Shown here in pieces: positions 1-8,110 of a stretch of 64,000 bases of DNA. This DNA is from JAPPFW01 sp965231815. GTDB lineage: Bacteria; Actinomycetota; Acidimicrobiia; Spongiisociales; Spongiisociaceae. The DNA is taken from assembly GCA_965231815.1 (NCBI GenBank), contig OZ246890.1, positions 2,914,001 through 2,978,000 on the forward strand, read 5' to 3'. Position 1 is the first letter of the stretch; each line of letters starts with the position of its first letter. The notes below the pieces were generated by a model. The model was not told where the DNA came from. It saw only the letters and a list, made by a program, of their open reading frames with translations, and did no database searches. The translations under genes and the position numbers were made by a program.

Positions 1-18
1 TCGTACACCCCTACGCAT

Positions 19-224
19 TAACCCTGATTATTCAGGTTTCCCTCACACGGAGGCATATAAAGCCAGTTCCACCCGGTATCGGGGGCTACCCACCGTTCAC
101 CAAACAGGTGAATCTCCACACCGGACGGGGATAGAAAACACCGATAGCTGTATCGCCTGCTCAGGGCACGAATATGGTCTACTCCACTCATACTCCAAAC
201 CCCATCCATGAATAATCGGGGTTA
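19..224 (-). mobile_element. MITE-like repeat, family 1, copy A
   Basis: This 206-bp unit begins TAACCCTGATTATTCAGG and ends CCATGAATAATCGGGGTTA, so its ends form an imperfect inverted repeat bounded by TA. The same unit recurs at 3769-3974, 11817-12026 and 25832-25983, and as a half copy at 35324-35408. It encodes no transposase. A 63-codon minus-strand frame lies inside it; only the N-terminal part of that frame is shared between copies, so it is probably not a gene. Family membership is seen directly; transposition by a partner enzyme elsewhere in the genome is inferred. Confidence 0.8.
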
Positions 225-305
225 GGACCGGGGCTGGCCGCACACCGCCGCGTTCGATCCGCGGCAGGCGCTTGGCCTGATGGTCTTGTCGGGCTTCGGG
301 TGGGT

Positions 306-1595
306 TCAGGGTGGTGGTCCGTCTCGTGGTACGGCTTGGTATCCGCCGTCGGATTTGCGTTGTACGACGAGGTTGTGGGTCTCGAGTTGTTGGTGGTGGC
401 GACGGCAGACAGCGACCAGATTATCGATATCGGTGGGCCCGCCGTCGCGGCGCCATTCTTGGATGTGGTGGAGTTCGCAGCGGTGCATCGGCGCCCCGCA
501 CTGGAAACAGCCTCCGTCTCGGACGGCTACGGCGAGTCGCTGGGACGCGTTGGCGAGTCGTTGGTTGCGGCCTAACCAGAGGGGACGGCCCTTCCGGTCG
601 TAGATCATCCCAGCCAGCAATGTGTCCGTCGACAGTGTCCGGAAGATGTCCCTAGGTACGGGACCGACCCCGATGATCTCGCATCGTCCCTTAGGGTCAG
701 TCCCGTCGACGACACCTTGTTCAGCGACAACGATCAGCTGGGTGGAAGCTTTGGCCCGCGGACCCGCATCGCCCCCCAGGCTCTCTCCGGTGGACGCATC
801 CAGGTTGGTCAACAACTCGAAGACCACATCAGCCATACGCTGCACGGGGCTACGCACACGGTCGGGATCACACCCGCTGGCGCCGTCCCTGCGAAGGAGT
901 TCCAGGTAGTGGGCGTCGGCGGCTTGCCGCAGGTGAGCGTACTGTGCGGCCGGGAGCTTCGCGAACAGCATTCCCATCCCCGACTGTTTGTCCACCCAGA
1001 GCTTCGCTTCCCGAGCCCGGCGTTGACGTTCCAAGATGTCGACCCCGGCTTCTATCAGCTTCTGGTTGGACCAGTCCCGCGCCTTACGGACAAACCTGTC
1101 AGGCTCAGACCGGGTAGCTTCATCCAGCAACCCCGGATCGGACTCCACTACGTCGGATCCAACTTTGTCTGCTGCGTCGACCAGAGCTTTGGCATGGTCA
1201 ACGGTGATGTCCCCCTCCGCCAGCGCGTCGGCGACCTGTGGCAGGTCGGGGAGTCGTTCTGCGACCTTGGCCATCCGCTTGGCATCGCGTCCCGACAGCC
1301 GGGACTTGCTCTTGAGGACCCCTACCGGGTCGGTGTGGGGGTTCGCTGCGGTTGCCTGGCGGGTGAGGTCACACATGTGCGACGACAGCCTGGCCTGGAG
1401 ACGTCCTAGCAGACCGAGTGTGTCTTCGGGATGGCGACGAGCGCTCTCCGCGGCTACGAAACGATCCAGATGGTCGACGAGGGCGGCCATCCGTTCCTCC
1501 GCGTCGCAGCGCCCCGAAGAGTCTACGGCGCCGCTCGACGGTTGCTCGGCGGTCCTCTCAGCTCTACTTGAAGCGAACAATTGTTCGTGTTCCAT
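306..1595 (-). CDS. DUF222 / HNH endonuclease domain protein
   Basis: This is a 13E12-type actinobacterial protein with a long helical DUF222 region followed by a C-terminal HNH nuclease motif. The nuclease part shows two CxxC-type cysteine pairs, LHHIQEW, and a final CRRHH, which together make the zinc-stabilised beta-beta-alpha metal fold. These proteins are abundant, multi-copy and of unclear role; many behave as selfish or mobile-associated genes. I chose the ATG at 1595 (MEHEQLF), although the frame stays open upstream to a TTG at 1700; neither start has a strong ribosome site. It lies beside MITE copy A. The catalytic histidines appear intact, so nuclease activity is plausible, but the target is unknown. 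Confidence 0.85.
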   Translation of the reverse strand: MEHEQLFASSRAERTAEQPSSGAVDSSGRCDAEERMAALVDHLDRFVAAESARRHPEDTLGLLGRLQARLSSHMCDLTRQATAANPHTDPVGVLKSKSRLSGRDAKRMAKVAERLPDLPQVADALAEGDITVDHAKALVDAADKVGSDVVESDPGLLDEATRSEPDRFVRKARDWSNQKLIEAGVDILERQRRAREAKLWVDKQSGMGMLFAKLPAAQYAHLRQAADAHYLELLRRDGASGCDPDRVRSPVQRMADVVFELLTNLDASTGESLGGDAGPRAKASTQLIVVAEQGVVDGTDPKGRCEIIGVGPVPRDIFRTLSTDTLLAGMIYDRKGRPLWLGRNQRLANASQRLAVAVRDGGCFQCGAPMHRCELHHIQEWRRDGGPTDIDNLVAVCRRHHQQLETHNLVVQRKSDGGYQAVPRDGPPP

Positions 1596-1840
1596 GTTGT
1601 TACTTGTACCACATGCCTGTGACACGTTCAATCCCCAGCTATCGTTACCAGCGCGTTTAGAATATATGACGTTGGCCGTTTCGGTCACGACGGGTATCAA
1701 GGCGAAGCAAGCAGTAACCCACGACGGGGACTCGGGCTCGCGCTGAGGGACGGATCCGAGTGAACCGGGTCGAAGCCGAGATTGGCATAGACTGGTTGGG
1801 GTTACGGGAACCTCGGAGAGCTACAGTGCGTCATAGTTGT

Positions 1841-2785
1841 ATGAAGAGAATCAATTCACAGCCAAACTTGATTAGGCGGTTTGCTGCCGGTGCCCTTGCC
1901 GTGGTCACGATGCTGGCCCTTACCGCCTGCGGCGACGAAGATAGCGAGGAGAGTGCGGCGACGACGTTCTCCGCGGCGGCTTCCATGGGAGCGGAGTCCG
2001 AGGAGGCCATGGCCGCTGCCGACGGCGCGTCGGCTGAGTACATGGGCGCCGATTTCGACATCGGGACGATCGGACGCGATGTCATCATCGAGATGCGGGT
2101 CCTGCTCAGCAGCGACAACATCCAGCACACGGTCGCATCGATAATGGCCCAGGCTTCGGCGCTGGGCGGAGGTGTCTCCTATTCGAATATCGACTACGGC
2201 GTCGGGACCGGTGGGAACACCGATGCCTATGCGACTTTGGTGGTCAAGGTACCCCCGCAGGGAATCGATCAGCTTCTGGCGGGTCTCGACGACACCGGTA
2301 CCGTGCGCTCGATCAGCCAGAGCATCCAGGATGTCACCGAACAGTTGGTGGATCTCGATGTGAGGATCAGGAACGCCCGGGAGAGTGTGGCGAATATCCG
2401 GGGATTCATGGACCGCGCCGAGGACCTCACCGACCTCGTCTTGCTCGAAAGCGAGATGATTCGCCGCCAGACAGACCTTGAACGCCTCGAAGCGCAGCAG
2501 CGTAATATCAGCGACCGGGTTGCGTTCTCGACCGTCACTATCGATGTAGTGTCGCCCGGTTCGGTGGATGAGGAGGACACCGGAACTATCGGTGACGCCT
2601 TAAGAACCGGCTGGGGCACCTTCGGTGCGGTCCTCTACCGGACAGGGATAATCCTAGCGTTGCTCCTGCCCTTCCTAGCCCTAGCAGCCCTCCTCGGGTT
2701 GATCTGGCTCGTCGTCCGTAGACGCAAAACCACAACCCAGATAGCAGACGCACATCCCACCTCATCGGAACGGACCGAGGATTAG
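1841..2785 (+). CDS. DUF4349 domain lipoprotein
   Basis: The protein of about 314 residues starts with a basic N-terminus, a hydrophobic stretch and the lipobox LTAC, so it is probably a lipid-anchored membrane protein. An Asp/Glu/Ala-rich linker leads into a DUF4349 domain. That domain is an alpha/beta stretch resembling periplasmic efflux or mechanosensing modules, with a long coiled-coil-like helix near residues 190-240 (rich in Glu, Arg and Gln). A C-terminal transmembrane helix is followed by the basic stop sequence VVRRRK. The ATG at 1841 was chosen because it places the signal peptide at the N-terminus; the frame is open from 1760. The function of DUF4349 is not established. The next gene, the RES toxin, runs in the opposite direction 9 bp away. 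Confidence 0.8.
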   Translation: MKRINSQPNLIRRFAAGALAVVTMLALTACGDEDSEESAATTFSAAASMGAESEEAMAAADGASAEYMGADFDIGTIGRDVIIEMRVLLSSDNIQHTVASIMAQASALGGGVSYSNIDYGVGTGGNTDAYATLVVKVPPQGIDQLLAGLDDTGTVRSISQSIQDVTEQLVDLDVRIRNARESVANIRGFMDRAEDLTDLVLLESEMIRRQTDLERLEAQQRNISDRVAFSTVTIDVVSPGSVDEEDTGTIGDALRTGWGTFGAVLYRTGIILALLLPFLALAALLGLIWLVVRRRKTTTQIADAHPTSSERTED

Positions 2786-2794
2786 GGGACCTGA

Positions 2795-3349
2795 CTACTC
2801 CTGCTTTGTCCATCGTCGGTCGGAGTTGAGATCTTTTTGCGTTGTCCAGTCCTCGAGTAGTCTGGCCTCCATCGCAGATGCAGCGAGATTATCCGGCAGG
2901 ACGGCGAGCACATTGTCGACACCGGTCGCCGACTGAGTGAGGATGGCTTGAAACTCATGCTGGTAGGCGGCTTCCCCGATTTCTCTTGTAAGTTGATGGT
3001 CATCGTGGACAAGATCTGCATCATTTAGGTTGAGTACGATCAGTGTCTTGGTGTCGGTCAGATCGAGTACTCGGGTCAGTTGGGTCTGAACTCGCCACAA
3101 TTCACGGGGGAGGAGTTGCTCAACGTCGAGTTGTTGTCGTTTTGCCTGACGTGTCAACTCCGCGACGACACAGGGTCGCGTCGTACACAGGTATAGAACG
3201 GCGAAGCTATTCGGAGGATTGAACCGGCCACCGAACCTCTGGACGCCTTCTCCACTGCGAGGATCGAAACCGCGAGCCTGATTACGGTATCCGTTCGCCC
3301 TGCATTGATCGAGCTTCGACTCGAGCCATCGAAAGTGGGTCGAAACCAC
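2795..3349 (-). CDS. RES-domain toxin (NAD+-degrading type)
   Basis: This 184-residue RES-family protein shows the family core: RFGGRFNPP followed by VLYLC, and a downstream Glu-Ile-Gly-Glu-Ala helix. RES toxins such as ParT, MbcT and Res adopt an ADP-ribosyltransferase-like fold and deplete or modify NAD+ or nucleotide metabolism. It starts at GTG 3349, eleven bases after the stop of the upstream antitoxin gene, the usual antitoxin-toxin order for this family. The RES arginine and tyrosine region look intact, so the module is probably functional. The substrate (NAD+ versus Prs modification) cannot be told from sequence alone. Confidence 0.85.
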   Translation of the reverse strand: MVSTHFRWLESKLDQCRANGYRNQARGFDPRSGEGVQRFGGRFNPPNSFAVLYLCTTRPCVVAELTRQAKRQQLDVEQLLPRELWRVQTQLTRVLDLTDTKTLIVLNLNDADLVHDDHQLTREIGEAAYQHEFQAILTQSATGVDNVLAVLPDNLAASAMEARLLEDWTTQKDLNSDRRWTKQE

Positions 3350-3359
3350 TATCGATCAT

Positions 3360-3695
3360 TCAGGAAGTTACCCCTTCTCCGATAGCCAACAGCAGAGCGA
3401 TCACTTGTTTGTATCGGCCGTCAGCAACCATATCAAGCGGTTTCTCGTAGCCGAGGTCGCGGTTGGGGGAACGCATCCAGAACCGTGCGTCGTCGTCACG
3501 CATCACCCGGCGCGCAAGGTCGATCACGGCTCGCAACTCAAGCAGCCGATCTTCGGCGTGGCGGCGAGGAGTTGTTTTTTGAGAGCGCCACCGGGCGACG
3601 CTGCGCTGGTTGGTCTCGCTTACTCTCGCCAGGTCGGCAGTGTCCACGACATGTCCGTCGTACAGCTCATCAAGGAGGGTTGCGAGGGCCGTCAT
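3360..3695 (-). CDS. Xre/MbcA/ParS-type antitoxin
   Basis: This 111-residue protein pairs with the RES toxin. The N-terminal half looks like a helix-turn-helix (TNQRSVARWRSQKTTPRRHAE). The C-terminal half carries the MbcA/ParS/Xre toxin-binding domain signature: a WMRSPNRDLGYEKPLDM-like stretch followed by GRYKQVIALL. Such antitoxins plug the RES active site with their C-terminus and autorepress the operon. I placed the start at ATG 3695 because a GGAGA sequence lies about 11 bases upstream; the open frame extends to 3755 and would run into a sequence just outside MITE copy B. The two genes form an operon with a short gap. Confidence 0.85.
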   Translation of the reverse strand: MTALATLLDELYDGHVVDTADLARVSETNQRSVARWRSQKTTPRRHAEDRLLELRAVIDLARRVMRDDDARFWMRSPNRDLGYEKPLDMVADGRYKQVIALLLAIGEGVTS

Positions 3696-3768
3696 GTGTG
3701 ATTGTCTCCAGTCGGGTGCAGTAATACGTCGCGCATATGTCATAGAATATGTCACAGTATATGTCTAC

Positions 3769-3974
3769 TAACCCCGATTGTTCAGGCTTCCCACACACCG
3801 AGACATGTAACGCCAGTTCAACCCGAGTATTGGCAGAAACCCGCCGTTCACCCGACAGGTGAATCTCTATACCGACCGGACGGGAAACGCCTATAGCTGT
3901 ATTTCCTGGTCAGGGTACGAGTATGGTCCTCTCCGCTCATCCTCCAAACCCCCGTCCATGAATAATCGAGGCTA
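3769..3974 (-). mobile_element. MITE-like repeat, family 1, copy B
   Basis: This 206-bp copy has the same length and orientation as copy A. It starts TAACCCCGATTGTTCAGG and ends CCATGAATAATCGAGGCTA. It sits immediately upstream of the RES/Xre operon, where it may separate that operon from, or supply, promoter sequence. The internal short frame found in copy A is broken here by an early stop, which argues that the frame is not maintained as a gene. Confidence 0.8.
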
Positions 3975-3996
3975 GACGTAAGACGGGATCTCTGTG

Positions 3997-4022
3997 TAAC
4001 CGGTACTGTTAACCGGTACCGT
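3997..4022. repeat. Two tandem 13-bp units
   Basis: TAACCGGTACTGT is followed directly by TAACCGGTACCGT, so the two units differ at one base. They lie in a gene-free stretch (3975-4166) between MITE copy B and the enoyl-CoA hydratase gene and could be an operator, but nothing else supports that role. Confidence 0.45.
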
Positions 4023-4144
4023 TAAGGCCATCAACAAGTATCGCCCGCTGGATCCCTATCCGTGTTGAGACCTCCTAGTAATCGCTACTCCGCAGACCGC
4101 ACTTGACAGCGGGAAGGTCGCTCAGGTCTCTTGGTAGCTTGACC

Positions 4145-4156
4145 TACCGAGCGGTA
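4145..4156. promoter_or_regulatory. Palindromic operator-like site upstream of the enoyl-CoA hydratase gene
   Basis: TACCGAGCGGTA is a perfect inverted repeat (5-bp arms, 2-bp centre) ending 10 bp before the first ATG of the hydratase gene. A TTGACC hexamer lies just upstream at about 4139. Sites of this shape and position are typical for TetR-family repressors of actinobacterial lipid catabolism. The regulator itself is not in the window, so the assignment is inferred. Confidence 0.45.
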
Positions 4157-4166
4157 CCCTCCGACT

Positions 4167-4286
4167 ATGACCCAGGTAACCATGACCCAGGTAACCATGA
4201 CCCAGGTAACCATGACCCAGGTAACCATGACCCAGGTAACCATGACCCAGGTAACCATGACCCAGGTAACCATGACCCAGGTAACC
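4167..4286 (+). repeat. Eight perfect 15-bp tandem repeats with a start codon in each
   Basis: The unit ATGACCCAGGTAACC is repeated eight times without a mismatch and encodes (Met-Thr-Gln-Val-Thr)8 at the N-terminus of the enoyl-CoA hydratase. Each unit carries an ATG and, 6-8 bases before the next ATG, a CAGG that could act as a weak ribosome-binding site. Each also has the palindrome GGTAACC. Because 15 is a multiple of three, copy-number change would keep the reading frame and alter only the length of the tail and the number of start sites. Confidence 0.95.
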
Positions 4287-5048
4287 GTCGCATACCGGGG
4301 TGAGGGCCACGCCGAGATCACCATCGAGCGTCCAAAGACCCTCAATTCGCTCGACCTTCCGACACTTGCCGCTCTGCGATATGCGGCAGAGGAGGTAACG
4401 GAGCGATCAGAACTCAAAGTGGTGGTTGTCCGGGGTAGAGGGCGTGCGTTCTCCTCTGGGGTGGATCTAAGCTTGTTGGGAACCGGCGATCGGAATGCTC
4501 GGGCCGTCGGGGAGGCGGGACTGGCGATGATCGAAGCGTTCGATGCAATCCCGGCCGTTACCGTAGCCGCGCTACGGGGAGCGGTGGTGGGAGGTGGATT
4601 GGTGCTGGCGGCGGCGTGTGACCTGCGGGTAGCGGCTGAAGACACCTACTTCTCGATTCCCGAGGTGGATCTGGGTCTTCCGGTCGGATGGGGAGGTGTA
4701 GCCCGGCTGGTTCGCGAAATCGGGCCTGCCCTGACTAGGGAACTGATCATGACCTGCCGACCCTTTACCGCTAATGAAGCCAAGGAGGCCGGTTTTCTCA
4801 ACCGGGTGGTTCCTTCCTCCGATCTAGAGGGAGCGGTCAACGAGTTGGTCACCACCCTGTGCGGCAAGCCCGGCGTAGCGCTCCGGGCGGTCAAACGCAG
4901 CGTGGCCGAGGCTGCGGAGGAGATGGTGGCGGCCCGGGGACGGGTAGCCGACGCCGAGGTCCTAGTTGCGGTGGCGTCCGATCCGGAGAGCCGGCAGGCA
5001 GCGACCCGATACCTTGCGGCTCGGCGAAGATCACGATCCTCAGAGTGA
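4167..5048 (+). CDS. Enoyl-CoA hydratase/isomerase family protein with repeated N-terminus
   Basis: This is a crotonase-fold protein of up to 293 residues; starting at the eighth repeat (ATG 4272) it would be 258 residues, the usual family length. The CoA-binding and oxyanion-hole elements are present: GRAFSSGVDL, and AVVGGGLVLAAACDL with its glycine-rich loop. Of the two glutamates of classical hydratases, the second is kept in the PEVDLGLP motif. The first (after the GGG turn) is replaced by a hydrophobic residue, which fits an isomerase or another crotonase activity better than a standard hydratase. It converges on an acyl-CoA dehydrogenase, with a 9-bp tail overlap, suggesting fatty-acid or related acyl-CoA degradation. 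The N-terminal MTQVT repeats are unlike the family. Confidence 0.85.
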   Translation: MTQVTMTQVTMTQVTMTQVTMTQVTMTQVTMTQVTMTQVTVAYRGEGHAEITIERPKTLNSLDLPTLAALRYAAEEVTERSELKVVVVRGRGRAFSSGVDLSLLGTGDRNARAVGEAGLAMIEAFDAIPAVTVAALRGAVVGGGLVLAAACDLRVAAEDTYFSIPEVDLGLPVGWGGVARLVREIGPALTRELIMTCRPFTANEAKEAGFLNRVVPSSDLEGAVNELVTTLCGKPGVALRAVKRSVAEAAEEMVAARGRVADAEVLVAVASDPESRQAATRYLAARRRSRSSE

Positions 5049-6794
5049 CTCGGCCGGGATGGCGAACAGGTCTCCCGCATCGGCCTTAACGGCCGGCAGG
5101 AGGCCCTGTGCGGTGGGCATGATCTGCTCGATATAGAACCGGCACGTAGCTTGTTTGGTGAGGTTGCCGGTCCGGTTCGCCGCCGCCGCAGCCTCCGCCA
5201 TCAGTATCCCTCCGGCGACTATCCCGAACATCGTACAGTAGGGGCCGGCGCCTGCCAGACGTTGGTTGGGGTCATTGGTTTGCGAAAGCAGGTGGGAGGT
5301 GGCGTCCGAGAGGGCTCGAATAGCAGCCTCCGCCGCCTCCGCCGCCTCGTCCCACCCGATCCGGCGCAGATCCGCTACAGGTGATCGAAGCCCCTCGATA
5401 TATTCGGTCACGAACCGCCCCCCGTCTATAGGCAGTTTGCGCATCACGAGGTCGATGGATTGTATCCCGTTGGTACCTTCATAAATCGGGGTTATCCGGG
5501 CGTCCCGCCAATGCTGGGCGGCGCCGGTCTCCTCGATGTAGCCCATACCGCCGTGCACTTGGATTCCCGTCGAGGCTATCTCCACGCCGAGGTCGGTGCA
5601 CCAAGTCTTGACCACCGGGGTGAGCAGGGCTAGGCAGTTGGAATGCCATCGGCGTTCTCGTTCGGCGCCATGGTGGCGGGCCAGGTCCTGGTGCAGGGCG
5701 GTCCGGTAGAGAAGAGCTCGCATCGCCTCGGTATTGGAACGCATGGTGAGCAGCATCCGTCGCACGTCGGGATGATCGATGATCGGCGATGGCTCCCTGG
5801 AACCGACTGCTCGGCCCTGGCGTCTCTCCCTGGCAAAGGCGGCTGCTTGCTGGTAGGCCCGCTCGGCAATCGCCAAACCCTGGATCGCCACCGATATTCG
5901 GGCTGTGTTCATCATCGTGAACATGTTTCGCATGCCCTGGTTGATGCCGCCGAGGAGGAAACCGACCGCTCCCTCGGTGCGCTCGCCGTATGCCATTACA
6001 CAGGTGGGAGACGCCTTGATTCCCAGCTTGTGTTCGAGCGATACCACCTCTAGGTCGTTGGCGACGCCGGGTTCGCCATTGCTATCGGGAAGGTACTTCG
6101 GGACTATGAACATGGAGATACCCCTGGTTCCGGCGGGTGCGTCCGGGACGCGGGCCAGCACTAGATGCACGACGTTGGTGGCCATATCATGATCTCCATA
6201 GGTGATGAAGATCTTGGTTCCCTTGAGTCGGAACGTCCCGTCTTCTGCTGCGATGGCGCGCATACTCAGCGCGCCGACATCAGAACCGGCGTGCGGTTCG
6301 GTCAGGCTCATAGCAGCCGACCACTCGCCCGTAATCAACTTGGGAAGGTAGAGATCCTGCTGCTCGGTGGTACCGTGGTTGACGAGAGCGTTGACACCCC
6401 CCATGGTTAGCAGCGGGCAGTTGCTGAAGGCCAGGTTGGCGGCGGTAAACATCTCTTCGAAGGCCACTCCGACCACCCGGGGCATCCCATGGCCACCCCA
6501 TCGGATAGGGCCGTCGATCCCTCCCCACCCGGCGTTTACGTAGGCCTTGTAGGCCTCCTTGAATCCTGACGGGGTGTGGACTTGACCGTCCACCAACGAG
6601 GAGCCTTCGATGTCGCCCGAGCGGTTAAGGGGCGCAATCAGGTCTTGGACGAAGCGCGCCCCTTCGTCGATGATTGCTGACACCAGATCGGGTTCCGCGT
6701 GCTCGAAAGGATCGAGAGCGCCCAGATCGGCGAGTTTCCCGGAGTGTTCGAGAGCGAAACGGATATCCTCGATGGGTGCCGTGTAGCCGGACAT
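5040..6794 (-). CDS. Acyl-CoA dehydrogenase, long form (DmdC/FadE5-like)
   Basis: This 584-residue flavoenzyme has the N-terminal, middle and C-terminal acyl-CoA dehydrogenase domains plus the extra C-terminal helical domain of the long subfamily. Visible landmarks are the FAD/substrate motif MSLTEPHAGSDVG, the ITYGDHD stretch, the FAD-binding QVHGGMGYIEE motif, and YEGTNGIQ with the catalytic glutamate. Long dehydrogenases of this type include 3-methylmercaptopropionyl-CoA dehydrogenase (DmdC) and broad fatty acyl-CoA dehydrogenases; the substrate cannot be fixed from sequence. It probably forms the oxidation step that precedes hydration by the convergent crotonase. Confidence 0.9.
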   Translation of the reverse strand: MSGYTAPIEDIRFALEHSGKLADLGALDPFEHAEPDLVSAIIDEGARFVQDLIAPLNRSGDIEGSSLVDGQVHTPSGFKEAYKAYVNAGWGGIDGPIRWGGHGMPRVVGVAFEEMFTAANLAFSNCPLLTMGGVNALVNHGTTEQQDLYLPKLITGEWSAAMSLTEPHAGSDVGALSMRAIAAEDGTFRLKGTKIFITYGDHDMATNVVHLVLARVPDAPAGTRGISMFIVPKYLPDSNGEPGVANDLEVVSLEHKLGIKASPTCVMAYGERTEGAVGFLLGGINQGMRNMFTMMNTARISVAIQGLAIAERAYQQAAAFARERRQGRAVGSREPSPIIDHPDVRRMLLTMRSNTEAMRALLYRTALHQDLARHHGAERERRWHSNCLALLTPVVKTWCTDLGVEIASTGIQVHGGMGYIEETGAAQHWRDARITPIYEGTNGIQSIDLVMRKLPIDGGRFVTEYIEGLRSPVADLRRIGWDEAAEAAEAAIRALSDATSHLLSQTNDPNQRLAGAGPYCTMFGIVAGGILMAEAAAAANRTGNLTKQATCRFYIEQIMPTAQGLLPAVKADAGDLFAIPAESL

Positions 6795-6873
6795 GGTCTG
6801 ATATTAGCGACGTCTGATATTAGGCGACGCGTGTCGCTGTGTTGAGGATGCCTATCGGGTTGTAGGTCGCGAG

Positions 6874-8025
6874 CTATAGAAGGTCCAGAGCCCGGGCAAG
6901 GTCCTCGATCAGGTCCTCGGCGTCCTCCATCCCGACCGATATCCGGACCAACCCGTCGGTGATGCCCACCCTGCGCCGCTCTTCGGGCTCCACATCTGCG
7001 TGTGTCATGGTGACGGGGTGAGTGATCAGGGACTCCACCGATCCGAGGTTTTCGGCCAGGGTCCACAGCCTGAGCGATCCCATCAGTTGCTTGCCTGCCT
7101 CCACACCGCCGTCTACCTCGAACCAGGCCATGGCGCCGAACCCGGAGGCTTGTCTGGCGGCGAGATCATGCTGAGGGAAGGACGGCAGTCCCGGATACGT
7201 TACGGAGGCAACCCGGGGATGGGACTGAAGGTACTCGGCGATGGCCTGTGCGTTGGCCGACTGGCGCTCCATCCGCTCGCTCAGGGTCTTGCTGCCCTGC
7301 AACGTCAGCCACGCCACCATCGGTGACATGATCAATCCGGCGGCGTTCTGGACGAAGCCGATCTCATCGGAGAGTTCCTCGTCACGGCAAACCACCGCTC
7401 CGCCTACCGTCGCGTTGTGCCCGTCGAAGTACTTGGTAGTCGAGTGGACAACCAAGTCCGCGCCCAATTCCAGAGGACGCTGGAAGTAGGGGGTCAAGAA
7501 GGTGTTGTCCACCACGTGCGGTATGCCACGCGAAGCGGCGATTTCCGACACCCCGGTGATATCGGTGTATTTGAGGGTGGGATTGGCCGGAGTTTCGGTG
7601 AAGATCAGCCGGGTCCGGTCGTTCACCGCCGCCGTGACGGAGTCGAGATCGGAGGTGTCGGCGAAGGTGAAGTCCACGCCGAAGCGGGAGAAGACCTTGG
7701 TGGCGAGCCGGTAGGTTCCTCCGTAGGCGACGTCGCTCACCACAGCATGGTCTCCGGAATTGAGAAGGGCCATGAACAAGGCGTTGGTGGCCGCCATCCC
7801 GGTGCCGAAGGCCCAAGCGGATATACCTCCCTCGAGAACCGCAAGCCGGGCCTGGAGGTTCGAGACCGTAGGGTTGGCCGACCGGGAATAGGAGTAGCCC
7901 TTGGCCATGTAGTCCTCCACCGACGGCTGCACGAAGGTGGTTGACTGGTGGATAGGGGTGAGGATTGCTCCGGTGGCCGGATCGGGTACCACGCCGGCAT
8001 GTATCTGTTCTGTTCTGAAACCCAT
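6874..8025 (-). CDS. Cystathionine gamma-synthase/gamma-lyase family PLP enzyme
   Basis: This 383-residue fold-type I PLP enzyme belongs to the Cys/Met metabolism family. It has the opening FRTEQIHAG and IHQSTTF, the cofactor-phosphate segment FGTGMAATNAL, the VVDNTFLTPYFQRP motif and the PLP lysine in HSTTKYFDGH. The late SVESLITHPVTMTH motif is typical of gamma-synthases and gamma-lyases. I set the start at ATG 8025 (MGFRTEQ); the open frame reaches 8142 but its first 39 residues do not resemble the family. Synthase and lyase are hard to separate by sequence. It is divergent from the hydroxyproline dehydratase gene across a region of about 85 bp. Confidence 0.9.
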   Translation of the reverse strand: MGFRTEQIHAGVVPDPATGAILTPIHQSTTFVQPSVEDYMAKGYSYSRSANPTVSNLQARLAVLEGGISAWAFGTGMAATNALFMALLNSGDHAVVSDVAYGGTYRLATKVFSRFGVDFTFADTSDLDSVTAAVNDRTRLIFTETPANPTLKYTDITGVSEIAASRGIPHVVDNTFLTPYFQRPLELGADLVVHSTTKYFDGHNATVGGAVVCRDEELSDEIGFVQNAAGLIMSPMVAWLTLQGSKTLSERMERQSANAQAIAEYLQSHPRVASVTYPGLPSFPQHDLAARQASGFGAMAWFEVDGGVEAGKQLMGSLRLWTLAENLGSVESLITHPVTMTHADVEPEERRRVGITDGLVRISVGMEDAEDLIEDLARALDLL

Positions 8026-8110
8026 GCGACTCCGGGTTCGGGGAGTCAGAGATGTTAACCGTCCGGACCCGGCTTGTTTAATTAGGCTTCGACGGAAGCA
8101 TGAATGAAGG

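Noticed and set aside
19..224. The 63-codon frame inside MITE copy A as a small gene
   Set aside because: The frame is broken early in copy B and differs in copy C, so it is not under visible protein-level conservation.
306..1700. The DUF222/HNH gene as a group II intron or homing endonuclease
   Set aside because: No intron structure or reverse transcriptase is nearby; the DUF222 part places it in the ordinary actinobacterial family.
4167..4286. The tandem array as a CRISPR
   Set aside because: The units are directly adjacent, identical and 15 bp long, with no spacers and no cas genes.
4085..4645. Minus-strand frame with MVTWV repeats and plus-strand frame with PGNHD repeats
   Set aside because: Both are alternative readings of the 15-bp array; a repeat whose length is a multiple of three stays open in many frames.
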